This document shows, piece by piece, positions 62,701-64,000 of a stretch of DNA of 64,000 nt (position 1 is the stretch's first letter; every line of letters starts with the position of its first letter). The position numbers were made by a program, and so were the translations under genes. The DNA comes from Flavobacteriales bacterium UBA952 (GTDB lineage Bacteria; Bacteroidota; Bacteroidia; Flavobacteriales_D; Crocinitomicaceae): assembly GCA_002293185.1 (NCBI GenBank), contig DBCS01000004.1, positions 467,174-531,173 of the forward strand, written 5' to 3'. The notes beneath the pieces are model-generated. The model saw only the letters and a list, made by a program, of their open reading frames with translations. It was not told the DNA's origin and ran no database searches.

Positions 62701-64000
62701 TCGTTACTTCTGCTGCTAAATCTGTGGTTAAAACTGCATCAGCCGCTGCTCTAATAGCCGCTTCATTCGTAACAGCAGTTGTACCAGATACAGCACTTGC
62801 ATCTACATAAGTTTTCACGGCATTCTGTGTAGGGTACAACACATCGCTTGTACCTAAAGTTGTTGCTGTTGATTTATTGCTAAGATTTTCTTTCAATAAA
62901 TCTGCATTGGTGCGGTTGGTTACTTCTGCTCCTAAGTTTGTTGTCAAAGTTGCATCCGCATTGGTGCGGTTCGTTACTTCCGCTGCTAAATCTGTGGTTA
63001 AAACTGCATCAGCCGCTGCTCTAATAGCCGCTTCATTCGTAACAGCAGCTGAACCAGATACAGCACTTGCATCTACATACGTTTTCACGGCATTCTGTGT
63101 AGGGTACAACACATCGCTTGTACCTAGAGTTGTCGCTGTTGATTTATTGCTAAGATTTTCCTTTGATAAATCTGCATTGGTTCGGTTCGTTACCTCCGTT
63201 GCTAAGTTCGTTGTCAAGGTAGCATCCGCATTGGTGCGGTTCGTAACTTCTGCCGCCAAGTTTGTTGTCAAAGTTGCATCTGCATTGGTGCGGTTCGTTA
63301 CTTCAGCTGCTAAATCTGTGGTTAAAACTGCATCAGCCGCTGCTCTAATAGCCGCTTCATTCGTAACAGCAGCTGAACCAGAAACAGCACTTGCATCTAC
63401 ATAAGTTTTCACGGCATTCTGTGTAGGGTACAATACATCGCTTGTCCCTAAAGTTGTTGCTGTTGATTTATTGCTAAGATTTTCTTTCAATAAATCCGCA
63501 TTGGTGCGGTTCGTTACTTCTGTTCCTAGGTTTGTTGTCAAAGTAGCATCTGCATTCGTGCGGTTCGTAACTTCTGCTGCTAAGTTTGTAGTCAAGGTAG
63601 CATCTGCTGCCGCTCTGATGGCCGCTTCGTTGGAAACTGCTGCTGTTGCTGCTGTTGCACTGGCGTCGACATATGTTTTAACCGCATTTTGCGTCGGATA
63701 CAATACATCGCTTGTTCCTAAGGCTGTTGCCGTAGATTTATTTGCAAGATTTTCTTTCAATAAATCCGCATTGGTGCGGTTGGTTACTTCTGCTGCTAAG
63801 TTTGTTGTCAAGGTAGCATCTGCTGCCGCTCTGATGGCTGCTTCATTGGAAACTGCTGCTGTTGCTGCTGTTGCACTGGCGTCGACATATGTTTTTACCG
63901 CATTTTGCGTCGGATACAATACATCACTTGTTCCTAAGGCTGTTGCCGTAGATTTATTTGCAAGATTTTCTTTCAATAAATCCGCATTGGTGCGGTTCGT
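59762..64000 (-). CDS. Very large repetitive fibre protein with YadA-like heads and self-cleaving Peptidase_S74 domain (5' partial)
   Basis: 1412 residues are visible and the frame is open to the right edge, so the N-terminus is missing. From the edge: six modules each with NKSTAT-LGTSDVLYPTQNAV and KTYVD (72-108 residues), carrying one to three 18-residue units ADATLTTNLAAEVTNRTN; then a YadA-head-like block (VAIGSNAAQGG, SVAIGIAANSG, about 61.88-62.23 kb); then two copies of a phage-fibre-like block TGTPTAPTAAANTNTTQ (60751-60925 and 61405-61579); then a second head block (MAIGNTALKLN, TAIGHSAGYF). The C-terminal S74 chaperone starts at SDRRLKTNIQ near 60100, followed by NGFIAQELQKVLP and a short coiled coil. 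It should trimerise and self-cleave before that Ser, freeing 112 residues. Surface adhesin is the likely role. Confidence 0.88.
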   Translation of the reverse strand, partial: TNRTNADLLKENLANKSTATALGTSDVLYPTQNAVKTYVDASATAATAAVSNEAAIRAAADATLTTNLAAEVTNRTNADLLKENLANKSTATALGTSDVLYPTQNAVKTYVDASATAATAAVSNEAAIRAAADATLTTNLAAEVTNRTNADATLTTNLGTEVTNRTNADLLKENLSNKSTATTLGTSDVLYPTQNAVKTYVDASAVSGSAAVTNEAAIRAAADAVLTTDLAAEVTNRTNADATLTTNLAAEVTNRTNADATLTTNLATEVTNRTNADLSKENLSNKSTATTLGTSDVLYPTQNAVKTYVDASAVSGSAAVTNEAAIRAAADAVLTTDLAAEVTNRTNADATLTTNLGAEVTNRTNADLLKENLSNKSTATTLGTSDVLYPTQNAVKTYVDASAVSGTTAVTNEAAIRAAADAVLTTDLAAEVTNRTNADATLTTNLATEVTNRTNADLLKEDLANKSTATTLGTSDVLYPTQNAVKTYVDTQVTNGTTPDATNAVKGKIQLAGDLSGSAATPVIANNAITTTKLADASVTDAKITAVSGSKVSGNIAGSAANVTGTVAIVNGGTGQTTLAGVKGTLGLSGTTVAIGASSGVTNQGAGAVGLGNGTGQTNQGSQSVAIGYVAGNANQGANSVAIGSNAAQGGQGTQSVAIGIAANSGANNATALGGFSNAGHTNATAIGYQAVTSANNTIQLGADGVTIPGSTAITNVKTSGTITAGTVTYPNAHNSVAGQVLTTNASGVATWSSPSSSASALSGTVAVANGGTGTTALTGYVKGNGTSAMTASANIPVADVSGAAPLASPAFTGTPTAPTAAANTNTTQVATTAFVTSALSTAGLPSQSGNNGKFLTTNGTSASWASGVSGSGTLNYIPRFSSSSALTNSSLSDDGTGLRIGNPNGTNGIYTGLSSYDNTRLMVSGGREYESIRMTFPGDPYNNELSFNWYGSAWRMRTERSSAEITDLSFWKTTGAGVTTEKMRIDGDGYVKATGFKTQNGTSSQFLKANGTVDNSTYLTTSALTSPALTGTPTAPTAAANTNTTQIATTAFVTSALTTAGLPSQSGNNGKFLTTNGTTASWVSSAGVPYSGATGAVNLGDYNLTVRGIKIGTSGTDNFALQNNMVIGRDALTNTTNGYNNMAIGNTALKLNVGGYNNIAIGNEAQYNNLWGWGNVSLGIATLNLNVVGNFNTAIGHSAGYFLTSSYNTAVGHNALNGQGSGGGNTGVGVNAGGVPWHQTTYNSTFLGYNATAQSGLDNVIVIGYNAYTNEHNTIQLGNSAIVKLKTSGTIWSNGTQLTSDRRLKTNIQPLQNSMDLIMKLNPVHYDKKSSIESTDYNKTENGFIAQELQKVLPFVVSEGTDPDKILSVDYNSIIPILTKGIQEQQLLIEAQQKQIDEMKLMLEKLINDKK
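60751..60925 (-). repeat. First copy of a 175-bp direct repeat in the fibre gene
   Basis: Encodes the TGTPTAPTAAANTNTTQIATT block and the following ASW segment. A near-identical copy lies 654 bp (218 codons) away at 61405-61579, so the repeat is in frame. Confidence 0.85.
61405..61579 (-). repeat. Second copy of the 175-bp direct repeat in the fibre gene
   Basis: Matches 60751-60925 with few differences, e.g. the QVATT form in place of QIATT. In-frame recombination between copies would remove 218 residues, including the region between the two blocks. Confidence 0.85.
62520..64000 (-). repeat. Tandem modules in the fibre gene with 54-bp quantum
   Basis: The anchor ACATCGCTTG (ACATCACTTG in the last) occurs at 62571, 62841, 63111, 63435, 63705 and 63921. 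The intervals are 270, 270, 324, 270 and 216 bp, i.e. 5, 5, 6, 5 and 4 times 54. The 54-bp unit encodes the 18-residue ADATLTTNLAAEVTNRTN segment. The array continues past the window. Confidence 0.92.

Noticed and set aside
62580..63404. Plus-strand open frames rich in VRFVTSAAKSVVKTAS
   Set aside because: They are reverse-strand shadows of the repetitive fibre gene; the minus frame has recognisable domains and runs through the whole region.
62520..64000. CRISPR-like or satellite array
   Set aside because: The repeats are contiguous coding units with no unique spacers and stay in frame, so they are protein repeats.
59762..64000. Prophage remnant suggested by tail-fibre-like domains next to a tRNA
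   Set aside because: No integrase, terminase, capsid or attachment repeat is visible, and S74 and YadA-like domains are common in bacterial surface proteins. The right edge is cut, so this is not excluded beyond the window.

Overview
The window reads as a chromosomal segment of a Bacteroidota bacterium, most likely order Flavobacteriales. The support is: a protein ending in a type IX secretion (type B, gliding-type) sorting domain; DUF4290, DUF4197, DUF2891 and TIGR03643 family proteins; a BshC-type bacillithiol enzyme; no Shine-Dalgarno signals; and many upstream boxes fitting the Bacteroidota sigma consensus TAnnTTTG. Genes are tightly packed, no gap exceeds 300 bases, and 1-4 nt start/stop overlaps are frequent. 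No insertion sequence, CRISPR array, integrase or prophage module was seen.

Layout. 1-8.3 kb: the 5' end of a tcdA-like gene, two tandem POT-family peptide symporters, an unknown acidic protein, trmB, a glycosyltransferase behind gatC, plsC, trpS and the decayed 3' end of a TonB-dependent receptor. 8.4-14.7 kb: a divergent pair of small proteins (TIGR03643 and an easily missed 47-residue DUF2256 protein), then a leftward operon dapF - acetyltransferase - mltG - glycosylasparaginase - beta-mannosidase. 14.8-19.5 kb: an HtrA/Deg protease, the primary sigma factor, a long-form GAPDH and cmk. 19.5-26.7 kb: DUF2891 protein, an unknown polytopic membrane protein, and topoisomerase IV (parE-parC). 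26.8-31.3 kb: efp-gcvT, a glycerophosphodiesterase lipoprotein with a small beta-barrel protein, and gdhA.

31.5-44 kb: the secreted adhesin-like protein with DUF4197 protein and a nucleoside phosphorylase; a leftward purL - DUF4290 - murA - thioredoxin run; lpdA; a LuxC-type acyl-CoA reductase with map; and a divergent ferredoxin followed by a membrane-anchored hydrolase-like protein. 46-51.4 kb: an Smr protein with a LolE/FtsX-type permease, a NamZ-type muramidase lipoprotein, tatA-purE, and an SDR oxidoreductase. 51.4-59.5 kb: a cysteine-cluster protein, the fused coenzyme-B12 mutase IcmF, bshC, KDPG aldolase, a metallophosphoesterase and an SPFH protein. 59.6-64 kb: a CAU-anticodon tRNA with a clear promoter, a bidirectional terminator, and a very large repetitive self-cleaving (Peptidase_S74) fibre protein that runs off the right edge.

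Most genes are housekeeping: translation, cell wall (DapF, MurA, MltG, NamZ), purines (PurL, PurE) and central carbon. The observations most worth checking are: a set of genes whose TAnnTTTG box lies exactly 4 nt from the start codon (candidate leaderless mRNAs); a terminator whose U-tract carries the next gene's promoter box; the Cys-to-Asp change in MurA; the fibre gene whose modules differ in whole multiples of 54 bp; and the unannotated DUF2256 gene beside TIGR03643.
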